The translations under genes were made by a program, and so were the position numbers. The notes under the pieces were generated by a model that saw only the letters and a list, made by a program, of their open reading frames with translations, had not been told where the DNA came from and made no database searches. A stretch of DNA of 64,000 bases. Origin: Chondrilla cf. caribensis. Its lineage: Eukaryota; Porifera; Demospongiae; Chondrillida; Chondrillidae. Positions 32,680-45,088 of this stretch are shown piece after piece (position 1 is the stretch's first letter; each line of letters begins with the position of its first letter). The stretch lies in NCBI GenBank assembly GCA_964020155.1, contig OZ026563.1:62501-126500 (forward strand), read 5' to 3'.

Positions 32680-35300
32680 CCACACAGAGAGAGACAGAGA
32701 CACACACATATACCTTCCATCTTTGTCATTCGACTGATTCCAATGTTTCCAAAGATATTTAAGCACGGAATGAAACTCAAACACCCATTGACATGACCCT
32801 GCATACATGTGTAGGAGAGATGCGAGTGCAGCTACCAACGCCTCCACTTGTGGAGAATGTCATGCAGTCAGACGGTGATGAGCAGAGGGGAAGACAACAG
32901 ACATCTCACCTGAAACAGAAGTGGCTTTCACTGGCGAAAGGACATCAAAGAGATCCTTGTCATCAAAATTGGGTACTGCCTACATAAAACCATCAGTATG
33001 CTGTCAACAGCTCGATCTGAGGACATCCAGTCACACTCACATCAAATGTACACCCTGTTCGACACAGCTCTTCCATGGACATCTGCAGAAACACAATATC
33101 CAGGGATACTGAAAACTAATTACACAATTCAGTAATGAAGCCAACCTGCAATTGCGGACACCTGATCACATTGCTACAATTTAGCATGTACTTCACACGA
33201 CCAGTACTTACACCTGCACACCATATGGGGTAGAACAAACACAGCAGTGATGTGGGGTGTAAACAGCACAACACACACACAAACAAGAGGACACACCTGC
33301 CAGGAAAGAAAACACAAAGCAATTAGGAGAAATACAGCCCTTTACATCCTACAAAGATAAAACAGTCACATGCAGACAAAACTTTGTCATTTGGTAACTT
33401 GAGAGAGATTTAATGTACAGAGTTTAACTGTAGAGTCTACAGCCTCAGTGTCCCCACTTCAATGTTGACTCAATATCCTCAGTGTCCCCACTTCAATGTT
33501 GACTCAATATCCCCAGTGTCCCCACTTCAATGTTGACTCAATATCCTCAGTGTCCCCACTTCAATGTTGACTCAATATCCTCAGTGTCCCCACTTCAATG
33601 TTGACTCAATATCCTCAGTGTCCCCACTTCAATGTTGACTCAATATCCTCAGTGTCCCCACTTCAATGCTAACTCAATATCCTCAGTGTCCCCACTTCAA
33701 TGCTAACTCAATATCCTCAGTGTCCCCACTTCAATGTTGACTCAATATCCTCAGTGTCCCCACTTCAATGTTGACTCAATATCCCCAGTGTCCCCACTTC
33801 AATGTTAACTCAATGTCCTCAGTGTCCCCACTTCAATGTTAACTCAATATCCTCAGTGCCCCCACTGTTGGAGTCATCAGATATATCCTTGGTGTCATTT
33901 TTGAAAGTAACCTACTACTCCAAGGTCACTCCTAGCCTTACTATCAGAGCTGAGTGGCGGACAGGTTGGTCTCAACCCAGCACTACATGTACTGATACAG
34001 ATGGAGAGGGAGGTTGTGTGGGGAACAACTGGACCACAAACTGCCTTTGTTGCACAATCAACAATGCATGACAGAAGTCTAACATCAGCAATGTTGTTGA
34101 GCTGTGAAGGTAGGCAACACAATAGCAGCATATCGCTGGATACAGCCACCTATACCGAGGGAAAGAATCAATCTGTGAAACACAAGACATCACCCTTCTT
34201 GTGCACTATAACTGTCCACAACCACCAACTGTTCGCACCCACATACACACTCACCAACTGTTCACACCCACATACACACCCACCAACTGTTCGCACTCAC
34301 CAACTGTTCACACCCACCAACTGTTCACACCCACCAACTGTTCACACCCACCAATTGTTCACACCCACCAACTGTTCACACCCACCAACTGTTTACACCC
34401 ACATACACACTCACCAACTGTCCACACCCACCAATTGTTCACACCCACCAACTGTTTACACCCACATACACACCCACCAACTGTTCACACCCACATACAC
34501 ACCCACATACACACCCACCAACTGTTCATACCCACCAATTGTTCACACCCACATACACACCCACCTGGTGATTATTGTACAAGACTTGAACATCCTTCTT
34601 GCTGAACTCCGTCAGAGCAGACGGATACCGCAAGGAGACAGTAACATCAGAAGGGTCCACTCCACCTGAAGGGGGGGGGGTGGGTGATGGATAAGAGGAG
34701 GCAGGAGATGCCATGGGTGGTAACCACCACACACCTCTGCTGAGTAAAGACCTCAATATCACTGTCCCAAGCCGACCACATCCAATGAAACCAATCTTCA
34801 AGTTGCCCTACAGCAGGAGCTTATAATGTGAAGAATACAAACAACCATTATATTATATTAACCAAGAGCAGTTATCAGATATTGGAGGTACAGTACATCC
34901 AGTATGAATAGTACATACAGTACATACAATACATAGAGCACACAGTACATGCAGTACATTCAGTACATACAGTACTTACAGTAAATGCGGTACATACAAT
35001 ACATACAGTACACACAGTACTCGAACCTTGGATCCACTCAGCACACGAAGCTTATTGAGGATCTTGACGATAAACAGACTACATTTGAAGGCAGCGACAA
35101 AGAGAATGACCGTCAATGAATGCTTCTTTGTCATTTAACCTTCAAGACCAACTCTCACCATTGTACACTGGCAGCCGCAGAGTGGATGCGAGAGAATTGC
35201 AAGAGTTTGCAATCGTTGGACATAACTGTAGTACTTCCCCGCGGCGTATTGAAGCAACTCCGCAAGCTCTAGTTCCCATTCACTGGATCTCAGATGCAAT
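31855..35300 (-). CDS. NOXRED1: NOXRED1-like NAD(P)-binding oxidoreductase (pyrroline-5-carboxylate reductase superfamily)
   Basis: The exon at about 34804-34737 reads LKIGFIGCGRLGTVILRSLL, a Rossmann GxGxxG nucleotide-binding start. It is followed by GVDPSDVTVSLRYPSALTEF (about 34668-34570) and DMLLLCCLPSQLNNI (about 34140-34060), which matches the LCCLPSQLPNI motif of NOXRED1. Two upstream exons (about 35270-35150 with LELAELLQYAAGKYYSYVQRL; about 35095-35028 with FVAAFKCSLFIVKILNKLR) fit the hydrophobic N-terminal helix of that family. Downstream candidates are VKYMLNCSNVIRCPQLQ (about 33210-33150), MSMEELCRTGCTFD, AVPNFDDKDLFDVL (about 32985-32910) and SLLHMYAGSCQWVFEFHSVL (about 32820). 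The C-terminal exons and the true start codon are uncertain: no in-frame ATG precedes the first exon I see. The substrate is unknown. Confidence 0.6.
32040..32090. repeat. (CA)n microsatellite
   Basis: A pure CA tract of about 50 bp within the 3' part of the NOXRED1-like gene. Confidence 0.97.
32615..32680. repeat. (CA)n microsatellite
   Basis: A CA tract of about 64 bp ending in GAGAGAGACAGAGA, in an intron of the NOXRED1-like gene. Confidence 0.97.
33440..33865. repeat. 34-bp minisatellite, about 13 copies
   Basis: The unit CCTCAGTGTCCCCACTTCAA plus TGTTGACTCAATAT has very low divergence between copies (TGCTAAC, TGTTAAC and CCCCAG variants). It lies in an intron of the NOXRED1-like gene. 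Confidence 0.97.
34222..34563. repeat. CCACCAACTGTTCACAC minisatellite with CACATACACAC spacers
   Basis: A 17-bp unit repeated about 13 times, mixed with CCACATACACACCCAC blocks. It lies in the intron upstream, in plus coordinates, of the exon encoding GVDPSDVTVSL. Confidence 0.9.
34900..35022. repeat. ACATACAGT short tandem repeat
   Basis: Imperfect 9-10 bp units (ACATACAGT, ACACAGT, ACATGCAGT) in an intron of the NOXRED1-like gene. Confidence 0.8.
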
Positions 35301-35319
35301 CAAACCGATGTAGACTGTC

Positions 35320-36030
35320 TACTCGCGATATAGTCTGCGTATAAACTGTACGTACTGTGATAGTTTGCTACTGAAGATCTCCCTTCACCGTGTGTACCGC
35401 ATATAGGCTACTGACACAAGGACGCCATTTTCATTACGAGCAGTTGTCATGACTCCATCCTTAATCAATCAATTAATGACAATTATCAAGCAATAATTTT
35501 GCAAATTCAGTCGCGTACTCTCAAGGTGTTATCTGAGTCCCACCAAAACCACAGTGTGTCAGATTCTATGTACATATTGCCATGGACTTCTCCGCACCTA
35601 TTATGTATATTATGTCTATATACCACCCGTGGTTTTCTTTGCACAGAAACATTGCCTTTGGTTGTCTTCTCAGTTGCAAAGTGAACGTTGTTCAAGATTC
35701 ATAAAGTCTGTTGCCATGGACTCTTCCATGGTAACAGATATACGCTGTGGCATATATAACAATTATACACAAAGCAGGAATACCCAATCCTTGTGACACT
35801 CAGACACATTCAAATTCAACACAGTCAGTACATCCTGCGTAGCAACCGCACATCATTTGGTACTGGGTACTATTTACAGATAATAACAGAAGATCAAGCA
35901 TACATACAGTATATGATTTATGTGTGTTCAAGCATGTCTACAATAATGTGTACAATTGAGGGGCTTGTTTACAATCCCCGGTATATACTACAGTTTACTG
36001 ATGTATGCTACAGAGCTGAATTGGAAGCAT
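35320..36030. other. Intergenic between the NOXRED1-like gene and the SLC44 3' end
   Basis: I see no supported gene. Short plus-strand open frames of 60-130 codons lack similarity and codon structure. The stretch presumably holds the NOXRED1-like promoter and the SLC44 3' UTR. Confidence 0.45.
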
Positions 36031-36032
36031 CA

Positions 36033-36863
36033 CTATGTGGGCTTTTCTCCTCCATCTGGAGTCTCCAAGTCGTCCAGTTGCACCTCACCAGGCTTCACCT
36101 TGTTGGACACACCCATGAGTCTCTGAAGACTCTTGGTCATGAAATAAGGTCGATCTACTCCGTTATTTCTCTCCAAGTCGTCCACTGTTGAGGAGATGGA
36201 GGAATGGAGCTGTCACAGGATTGACATCACATTGATACAACACATCACAAACACATCCCAAACTCACAGAAACAAATGAAGATGGTGTCCACTCCCATGT
36301 GGTACACACTCATGAATGCCGAAGCCACGATGAACGCCACAAACATCAATACCTATGTACACAAATACAACATTCATGTATACAACCACCAAATTATAAT
36401 ACAATATTAATCAATATCACTGTTAAGAATACTAAATACTAACTGGTGGTGAACAAACAGTAAACCAACAGTGAAATTACACTCGTTTGCAACAAACAAA
36501 ACATACGTACCAATACAGGAATGAAGTAATAATGGAGGGGCCTGCTCCATATCACCACACCATAATCTCCAAGGAAAGGACTGAACAGTATCCATGACAA
36601 CACACCTGAAGGGAAAATCCCATCACCGGAGTGACACACCACTTTCTCTACATGCGACTTACACAAAGCACTCACCAACTACACCCACAATGGCAATCTT
36701 GCCCAAAAACAAAGTGAAGGCCACTGCCCCATCTTTGATGGCCACCTTCTCAATGTTGGCTACCAAGAGCTTGATCACTGAACAAGCAGCTTTGAAAAAG
36801 TCATAACCATAAATAGCAACCTGGGAGGAATGGGGTCAACAGCGTATAACAGAGGGGTATTTA

Positions 36864-36921
<58 letters not shown>

Positions 36922-39900
36922 ATGATGTAGACTTGTCTGTTTATATACTTCAAGAACTTCTCCAGTAGCCACAAACAGCATTGACAAATACACAGGAGTC
37001 CTTGAACAATAGCCTTCAATGTAGCATTGGAAGGCTGGTCCTTTAGCTTCTTCTGAACATAGGCCAAAATAGCTCTCATCAATTGGATGACAGCAATGAT
37101 GAAAGCACCAAAAGCTATAGTACCAGCATGGAACCTGCGGAGAGGAGAACACAACATCACACACACACAAACCAGGCCCACCAGGTACGGCTTGTACACA
37201 TTCAACTCACAGTAATGTCCTGAAGAAGGCGCCCACAATAACAAACCAAGGAACCTTCTTCTTATCAAAAGTCCAGTACCACTTTCCAAAGGTACCAGCC
37301 AGGACAGTCTCACCAAAAGCCAACCAAAAGTTGACCATCCAGAGCAGGCCAAAGAAGTTGTAGACATGGAGGATCACAAGGAGACTGGATATGAGAGAAC
37401 AGACCAGTGATCCAAGTTGGGGGGTACTGGTGAGGGTGAAATTGGTGAGGAGGACACACTAGCACATACGTATTGGTGTAGAAGTCTTCAAAGATACAGG
37501 AAAGAACGCCCACATTAGAAGTCCCGTCTGATCTTCCAATAGTCACATTGACTGTACCATTAAGGAAGATCTGTCAAAGAAAACAATGACTAAGCAGTAA
37601 CCAAGTAGCAACCAAGCAGCAACCAAGAGACTCACCCTCTCATTAGGAAAACACTGTGTCATATACGACAAAAGTGTGGTGGTTCCATTAGGGAAGGTGA
37701 TATTCCAAGACATTCCAGCATCCCTGTCACTGACAGAGAAGAAGAACCTCTTTTCAGAGGCACTGTAAAGGAAGCTATAACTTGTTAAGGAAAGCTGAGT
37801 AGACCCTGGTATACTGAAATGTGGAGTAGATCCATATATGCTGCACATTGTGGTAGAAAATTACACAATGGGTGGTGGTTATTGCACAACACCATACTTG
37901 TGTTTCACAAGAGCTATTAGTTCACAAAAAGAGGATACACAGCAACAAGCAGGAACCAGACAACAGAGACGAACAGGAAGAGCCAGGTCACCACGGGGTA
38001 GAACAGGGAGGAGGGCATTGCCCAGATAGCTCTGCAGGAGGAAACAGATGAGGAAACCATTCATCATGTAAGTAAGTACAAGTATCAACTTCCTCTCAGA
38101 ACAGAGGGATACCAAACAGTCAGCCCTCCCTGCCCACACCAGCAGCCGTCAGCCCTCCCCACCCACACCAGCAGCCGTCAGCCCTCCCCACCCACACCAG
38201 CAGCCGTCAGCCCTCCCCACTCACATCAGTAGCCGTCAGCCCTCCCGCCCACAGCAGTAGCTGTCAATTGGACATTTAGAACATTCAAGTTTCTAACACA
38301 CTCACTTGCTAGCCTCCTGGAGCATCTTGATGGCTATGTAAATAGCCTTGGCAAGGAAGACCACAAGAACTACTATCACCAGGAATATCAGGGTGAATAA
38401 AATGGCTGCCAGAGGAAAGGAATTATTGTAAACCATGGGATCTTCCAACACAACTCACCCACTCACCAGCAGCCAGCCAGGTCTCCCTCACGTATGGGTT
38501 GGTGGGTATGAATGCCACCAAGTAGTTGGTGAGGACGTTATTGTTGAGTTCAGTGGCATTGACTATAGCATCGACGGACAGAAAATTGTCAAAGTTGAAG
38601 GTTGTGTTCACACCATCCAAGGCATGCTCGTAGATGTAGAATTGGTACCAGCAGACTCCAGCGACTACATGTGCATGTGTGAATGGGAGGACAATAGTTG
38701 CTGAGTAACAGGAATGAGTTAGAATACCATCAACATCACTTACCGCCAGCTGCCACCAGCAATGCCAAAGCCACACTACCCCACACCACAATGGGGGCTA
38801 GCACCCTGGGGAGGGGAGTGGGGGTGATGAGAACTGGTCATTGCAAAATGTTTGCTGGATCATGTGGCTAACCTCCACATCTCAGTAACAGAAACACACA
38901 AGTACGAGAAGCAAGAAGACCACTAAGTGAACTCACCTCACGAGAAGAATGTAAATAAACCCAATGATCAACGTCACAAAGAATCCACTGCAGGAGAAAC
39001 CATGTGGACATGATGCACAGTTTGGGGCCGTGGAGCACATACGGTCATCACTGTATGCTATGCTCACCCGATCAGGCCAGGCCAGGCCAAGGCAAGATCT
39101 GACAACACCTGATGTGCAGAAGAAAACATCAAATAGCCATCTCAAAACGCTCACTCTACTAGAAGCACTCACATCAGAGAAGAACTGTCTGATAGCCAGT
39201 ATAGCAACACTAGCACTGGGGAGGAAGGGTGTAGTGACACACAGGAGGAAGGGTGCAGTGACACACAGGAGGAAGGGTGCAGTGACACACAGGAGGAGGG
39301 TGTAGTGACACACAGGAGGAAGGGTGCAGTGACACACAGGAGGGAGGGTGCAGTGACACACAGGAGGAAGGGTGTAGTGACACACAGGAGGAAGGGTGTA
39401 GTGACACACAGGAGGAAGGGTGTAGTGACACACAGGAGGGAGGGTGTAGTGACACACAGGAGGAAGGGTGTAGTGACACACAGGAGGGAGGGTGCAGTGA
39501 CACACAGGAGGAAGGGTGTAGTGACACACAGGAGGAAGGGTGTAGTGACACACAGGAGGGAGGGTGCAGTGACACACAGGAGGAAGGGTGTAGTGACAAA
39601 CAGGAGGAAGGGTGTAGTGACACACAGGAGGAAGGGTGTAGTGACACACAGGAGGGAGGGTGCAGTGACACACAGGAGGAAGGGTGCAGTGACACACAGG
39701 AGGAAGGGTGCAGTGACACACAGGAGGAAGGGTGCAGTGACACACAGGAGGAAGGGTGTAGTGACACACAGGAGGAAGGGTGTAGTGACACACAGGAGGG
39801 AGGGTGCAGTGACACACAGGAGGAAGGGTGTAGTGACACACAGGAGGAGGGTGTAGTGACACACAGGAGGAAGGGTGTAGTGACACACAGGAGGAAGGGT

Positions 39901-41385
39901 GCAGTGACACACAGGAGGAAGGGTGTAGTGACACACAGGAGGAAGGGTGTAGTGACACACAGGAGGAAGGGTGCAGTGACACACAGGAGAAACCATGCTG
40001 TTGTACCAACTCACAGGGTTCCTTCTCTTATCTGTTCAACAGCCTCACTAGGACTCAGGTTGATGAAGTATTCATACAGGCCGGCTGGTCTCAAACCACT
40101 GCTTTCGTTGAAGGTGAGATTGGCGAAAAGAGTGTTCACAAAGGTCTCGGTATTAATGAAGGTTGGGATACATCTGTTGAGGACTAGAGAGGACAGGAGA
40201 CACAGGCATACCAGTCAGCTGCAACTACCAGCCTCAAGTGATGCAGCAGAAGTCCTTACTGTTAGTACTGGTAATGTAGTATGGGGCACACTTCTCCTCT
40301 GCTATCAGTGCTGTCAGTTCCTGGACAAGAACTGGCCTGTCAACCACAGGAACACAATGACTGATGTGTGTGCGTGCATGTACACACGTACCACCACAAG
40401 TTGTATATCAGAGGCTGATGAGATGTCAGCAGTGATATCGAGATTACTCAGGCTGCTGAAACGCGAGACATCCCCCACTTCCTCAATGCAAACAGGATTG
40501 GCACGAACGCCGATCCCAGTCACATCAGGACATTGTGAGACACACACCTGTGGATGTGGAAGAAGGTAGGTGGTCAGACTCTACCTCTATACATGCATGA
40601 GACAGGAGTTGACTGATATGAACAGCACATGGAAATTGCCTCCACATCACACGCACCTGTTGGGTAGGACAGGTGAAGAAGGCTGAGGGGTCGAACTGGC
40701 CAGTGGAGATGAAGTTTTGAATTTCAGAAGCTGACAGTGCCGTTAGACAACGTGTGATGTCAAAGAACACCAGTAGCGGTTTGTCCCTGCAGGGAAAAAG
40801 GGTCCATAACACCACGAGAAGATTGAAGCACTTGATGCTGACTCACTCCACACCGACATCACGCCCACAGATTCTTCCTTTCGAATCCACAGAAAAGATC
40901 AATCGATACGGGTTCCCTTGAATGTATGCTAACAAAAGATCAAAATTCCATAAAAGCACTGTTGTTGAGGGCTTCAAATAGAACCATGCAGTCAACAGGA
41001 AATATTCAACATATCTTCAACATCCTAACATCCTAATTGGTTTCATTAGCACATGAGGTGGACATGGTATCATGCAAGATGTTTCAACAACACCCTTGAA
41101 GCGATAATGGACTCACCATACAACCCAACACCAACCATTCCTCCAATGAACAGCACAAACACAATGAGACATAATATATCCGTTGGCCGCCTACAGCAGA
41201 ATCAAACCAACAGCATCAAACAAAGTACAGTGAATGAATGAAATCAATTAACTGTACTGATAGAAGTATTATACATTTAGAATGTGCCATTTCCTGTATT
41301 ATTTTAAGGAAGAACAGGGGATTTACTAAAAATAGAACTGCAGAGTTGCACACCCTCAACATTCCCTTCACATGTCAACACCTGT

Positions 41386-41448
<63 letters not shown>

Positions 41449-42108
41449 TATCTATGTTGTGTGTAATAAAAACTCCTGATAAACCACTTAGTAGACAATA
41501 ATGGGGTGTTGTCCCAGGGTCCTGGCCCCTCCTCCTACACATCACTACTCAATCATGGATAACGGTGACAGGAGATGGAATGCAGCATTGGAGTAAACGA
41601 GAACTTGGTCACATCACACAACTTCGCACTAAACAAAAAACTTTCCAGAATTAGAAATCAGTTCAAACTCGCCAGTACCGTACACGGCTGAGGGTTTCAT
41701 TTATTAAATCGTTATACGACTGTTCAAGAAGACTTCTATGCCAACTATCGTAAAGGCTAGCCCCAGGGTTCCACTACAGTCGAGACTGACGAGTAGGGGA
41801 CGAGTCCACCATAGATACTCCGAGTCAACAAACACAGGAGGCTTTTGGCTCATGCTTTTGGGCTATGTCTTTAGACACAAACTGAACGATTACTAACCTT
41901 TTCTTTGCTGAGACAGGTCCTTCGAAGTTCGGGCTAGGCTTCCCGGGACCTGCGGACAGGCGAAAAGAAGTGGTCAATGAAAAATATGTTGAAATCTTAC
42001 TTCAATGTTAATTTTGGTTCAACGATCCTATCTGCCTATATGGCTCCTTTCACTAACGTTCACCTTACCGTCTGGTTCTTCTTTAGAGCAGCTTAAAGTA
42101 GTACCCAT
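36033..42108 (-). CDS. SLC44: Choline transporter-like protein (SLC44/CTL family)
   Basis: About 18-20 exons. Exon 1 (42108-42069) is MGTTLSCSKEEPD, then GPGKPSPNFEGPVSAKKR (about 41947-41892) and the first membrane helix DILCLIVFVLFIGGMVG (about 41190-41115). The extracellular loop has ICGRDVG, LLVFFDITRC and CPTQQ followed by CVSQCPDV, the cysteine pattern of CTLs. Later exons carry FFVTLIIGFIYILLVR, VRETWLAA, AILFTLIFLVIVVLVVFLAK, IAFGAFIIAVIQLMRAIL, CCLWLLEKFLKYINRQVYIM, LFLGKIAIVGVVG and the C-terminal DDLERNNGVDRPYFMTKSL, all characteristic. SLC44 proteins are multi-pass plasma or mitochondrial membrane transporters of choline and related amines. Introns hold a 770-bp minisatellite, a smaller one at 38104-38260, and (CA)n/(GT)n tracts. 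The stop at 36033-36035 is followed by no nearby gene. The start is 244 bp from the p53 stop. Confidence 0.93.
36866..36920. repeat. (CA)n microsatellite
   Basis: A pure CA tract of about 55 bp in the SLC44 intron just after the exon encoding KYINRQVYIM. Confidence 0.97.
38104..38262. repeat. 28-30 bp minisatellite, about 4-5 copies
   Basis: The unit CACCAGCAGCCGTCAGCCCT plus CCCCACCCA repeats in an SLC44 intron. Confidence 0.85.
39222..39990. repeat. 24-bp minisatellite, about 31 copies
   Basis: The unit GGAAGGGTGTAGTGACACAC plus AGGA, with GGGTGCAGTG and GGAGGG variants, fills an SLC44 intron. It lies between the exon ending EQIREGT (about 40015) and the exon SASVAILAIRQFFSD (about 39215-39170). 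Because 24 is a multiple of three and the unit lacks stops in several frames, very long artificial frames appear on both strands. Confidence 0.97.
41391..41444. repeat. (GT)n microsatellite
   Basis: A pure GT tract of about 54 bp in an early SLC44 intron. Confidence 0.97.
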
Positions 42109-42351
42109 CTCTATCACTCACAATCTCTCGTACGACTCGCCTCTCTTGCACGCTCAACTGTTGACTAGTTCGTGCACGGAATAACGATATTCATTATGTC
42201 ACGTGTCCGTAATTGATCAATAAAAGGGGACATTCTCGTCTACAATATTGGAATAGTTAAAAAAAGAAAAAATTGAAACAAAAATCGAAATATTGCAGTC
42301 ATGCGTCTTTGTTCCCTCTTGGTCCCGGGAGCTAAGGTTTGTTTCTGGTCC

Positions 42352-44411
42352 TCATGTGGACATCAAGGGATAAATGAGCATCTTTTGTTTTTTTATCTTC
42401 AACTGGCACAAAAAACTGAGTAAACAGAATTGTACGCATTTACAGACCTGCCAATGACATGACTGCGAGACAAGACACCTTACCTCCAAGTTATAAAACT
42501 CTCTTCCTTCTATTATGACTTTATTAATCTTTGCAGGAGGCAGTGACTGATCAAAGTCTAAGCTATGAGCTGACCATTGAATACAAAGACACTGTAATTT
42601 CGTACCAGTACAATCTAATTACACTACACATACACAACACCATTATACACAGTGTACACACTACACACAACACCACTACACACACTGCACACACATACTG
42701 CACACACCGTATACACTACACACACTGCACACACACCACTACACACACTGTACACACACCACTACACAGCTGCACACAATGTACACACTGCACATCCTGC
42801 ATTCAAGATCCATGTTGTTACATACCTTCACTTGGTCCACTAAGGGGAGAGTCCACATCTCTCTCTTCCTTCTTCTTCTTGTCCCTGGATGGACAGGCAC
42901 ATATTCTTAGGTCCAGGGAGTCCCGCCCTAGTTCTATCCCATGATGGATCACCTGCAGCATCAATCGCAGCGGTGGGAATTTTGCGCGACGACGCTTTCT
43001 GCCACTCTGATTGACACAAGAGCTGAAGCACTTGAATTCGTACAGCGCTAGATGCTTCCCTCCTTCTCCTGGAACAAACCAGAGACAATCTGAAAGTCTC
43101 GAATCACAAATATCCACCCCATACCCTTGACAAGCAATGCAATAATACACTCCCCACTGAAGGCTCTATACTTGGCTAGGATACACTTGTGATGAATACA
43201 GAAAAATGTACTTGGTCATAGTCTGGCGTAGCCGACCCTTGATCGACCATTTTATTTTGTTGGGTACGCCAGACCAACTTGATCAGTCATTCTATCTCTC
43301 AAGTACATCATCACAGCTCTCAAGGTAGAGCAGCTACAAGGGATAGACTGGACACCAAGGACACACATCAACTGACATACCCATTAGCTTCTCGAATGGA
43401 ATGTCTACAACATGGACACCACTGAATTCCTTATATTGTGGACAGCAATTCTTGTGAGCGTGCACCCAGTGAGATACAAAAGGAATATCTGCAAAAAGAA
43501 AGCTACCGGTCACCTCCACTTCCGTCAGTAAACTGCTATGCGACCGGTGTGACGAACCTCCATCCTCAGCCATGTGCTTTAGACACCTCTTAACCACTCC
43601 CTCCTTACCCCGAAATACGAGGTAGGCCCTCACAAAGGAATCCAAGGGGATTTCCCTCGCTAAAGCACAACAACACAAATGATCAACAACAATGAACATC
43701 TTCCAAGAATTTCACAACATACTGGAAGTGATGGTGACTGGGAGCCGCTCCTTCACTTGAACATAGAGCTCGCTGCCCATCCACTGCAGAGTGAACACAG
43801 TGAGGAATATTGAGGTGACACACTGAAATTGGTTCGGGTGTACATGCATGTGTGTGCATATACAGGTGCACATGACCACACAAGTACATGCAAACACATG
43901 TATCCATACACACAAAAGCAAAATCTACACACCACTATAGCAGATAGCATGGTCTCACATACCAGGTAAGATGAGTTCTTCTGATCCTTATCTTCAGCGA
44001 CATCTATCTTCAATCCAACATTTCCTGGGTGAGCTACATTTGGGAACATTTCGGTCAAGCTCATCCGATCCTTTACCAGAAAGGGTTGTAGAGGAGGTTG
44101 GAACAGTGAAGTAGAAGATGGCGCGGTCACCAGGGTGGGTGTGAGTGGGTGTGGTACTTGAGGAACTGCATAGTACAGACATGAAGGATCAAAATACTTT
44201 TGCATCAGGGGCACAGACAGCAATACCACAAGGCTATGGCAAGATGCAATAAAACGTTAGCTCACCAAACTGGTAGTGCTGGTAAGCACCGGATAGGATT
44301 GGCTACAGGAATTCAATGAATCCAGTTAACAACAGACAACTTCATGGACACAAAGGAGGATCCTACCGTTGGTTGAGACCACGGTTGACAAGTAGGCGTT
44401 TGTTGATCCAT
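42352..44411 (-). CDS. p53: p53/p63/p73-family transcription factor, complete eight-exon model
   Basis: Exons 44411-44367, 44302-44266, 44165-43963, 43783-43723, 43659-43381, 43068-42826, 42557-42484 and 42402-42352 all have GT-AG borders and join in phase to 330 residues. The DNA-binding domain spans about residues 82-285: ELYVQVKERLPVTI, VVKRCLKH (zinc ligands C..H), PFEKLMGEGG aligned with the PYEPPEVGSD loop, EFKCFSSC (the other two zinc ligands) and LRICACPSRD (Arg equivalents of human R273 and R280). Compared with vertebrates there is a roughly 12-residue insertion before that loop (HWVHAHKNCCPQYKEF). The penultimate exon reads KINKVIIEGREFYNLE and the last LKIKKQKMLIY, which together resemble the start of the tetramerisation domain. 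There is no SAM domain. N-terminal residues are Pro/Ser rich with no clear FxxxW activation motif. The protein is nuclear and stress-responsive by family. Confidence 0.92.
42650..42790. repeat. ACACTGCACACACCACTACA repeat
   Basis: Imperfect CA-based units in the p53 intron between exons 6 and 7. Confidence 0.8.
43211..43300. repeat. Short inverted repeat (hairpin or MITE remnant) in a p53 intron
   Basis: GTCTGGCGTA at 43221-43230 is exactly complementary to TACGCCAGAC at 43265-43274, with further partial pairing outside. It lies between exons 5 and 6 of the p53-family gene. Confidence 0.55.
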
Positions 44412-45088
44412 CTACGAGGAAGCCAGAAACAAGAGCTGAAATCGCTACCTTTTATATGATCGCGTTCGAAGGCAAGATCGTGCCGGCCGGGACGGATGAC
44501 GTCATTAGACATCCCATATATAGAACAGTAGATAAACAAGGGCGAGACGCGACCTGCCTAACCGACAAGCCGTGCTCGTGCGAGGGGTGCATGTGCAAAA
44601 ACAACAAATGTAGTAATCTACTTTACGATTGAATGCAGGCAATTAAAGGGATTGCAAATCGATGGCGATTATTTCTAAATCTGAACAAAGTAAATCCTCA
44701 ACACGTCATACACCGTCCAACACAGTTAACTTAGAGGTCTATGTCTTACACAGAATCGCGGGCCAAATCACTAATGAATAGAAAATCGACTCTCCTACAC
44801 ATATGTACACGGATCTACAATTTCTGGTAAAGAGTATGCAAACGTGTTTACCTTTAATCCACAGACTTCAACAACCACGCGAAGTTCTGTTCGAATGAGA
44901 CAGGTGGGCGACCTTGTGACGTCACACACTGTACGTCCGCGATTAGATTACGCAACCGTTCGAGGTTGGTACAAAATGGCGGAATTCCTGTAGGAAACTC
45001 GTCAATAAAAGTATTAAAAAGTAAGTTTAACCTTACGTAATCCGAATCAGTTTTATCTCTTTCACGGTCTTCTTTGTTTTGTTCAGTA
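44412..45088. promoter_or_regulatory. Shared upstream region of p53-family gene and SEC16
   Basis: The divergent genes have start codons 677 bp apart. Minus-strand CTATATATGGG (about 44515-44524) could be a TATA-like element for p53. Near the SEC16 side, TTTTGTTCAG ending at about 45086 looks like a splice acceptor two bases before the ATG, implying a non-coding SEC16 first exon within this stretch. TGACGTCA-like sequences occur at about 44496 and 44917. Confidence 0.4.

Noticed and set aside
33440..33865. CRISPR-like repeat/spacer pattern with 34-bp spacing
   Set aside because: No variable spacers; every part of the 34-bp unit is repeated.
38933..40014. Open frames of 358 and 281 residues (SSCVSLHP, PPVCHYTL and LLCVTTPF repeats) and plus-strand THRRKG repeats
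   Set aside because: They arise from a 24-bp minisatellite in an SLC44 intron. The unit length is a multiple of three and several frames are open on both strands; flanking exons of SLC44 are correctly spaced without it.
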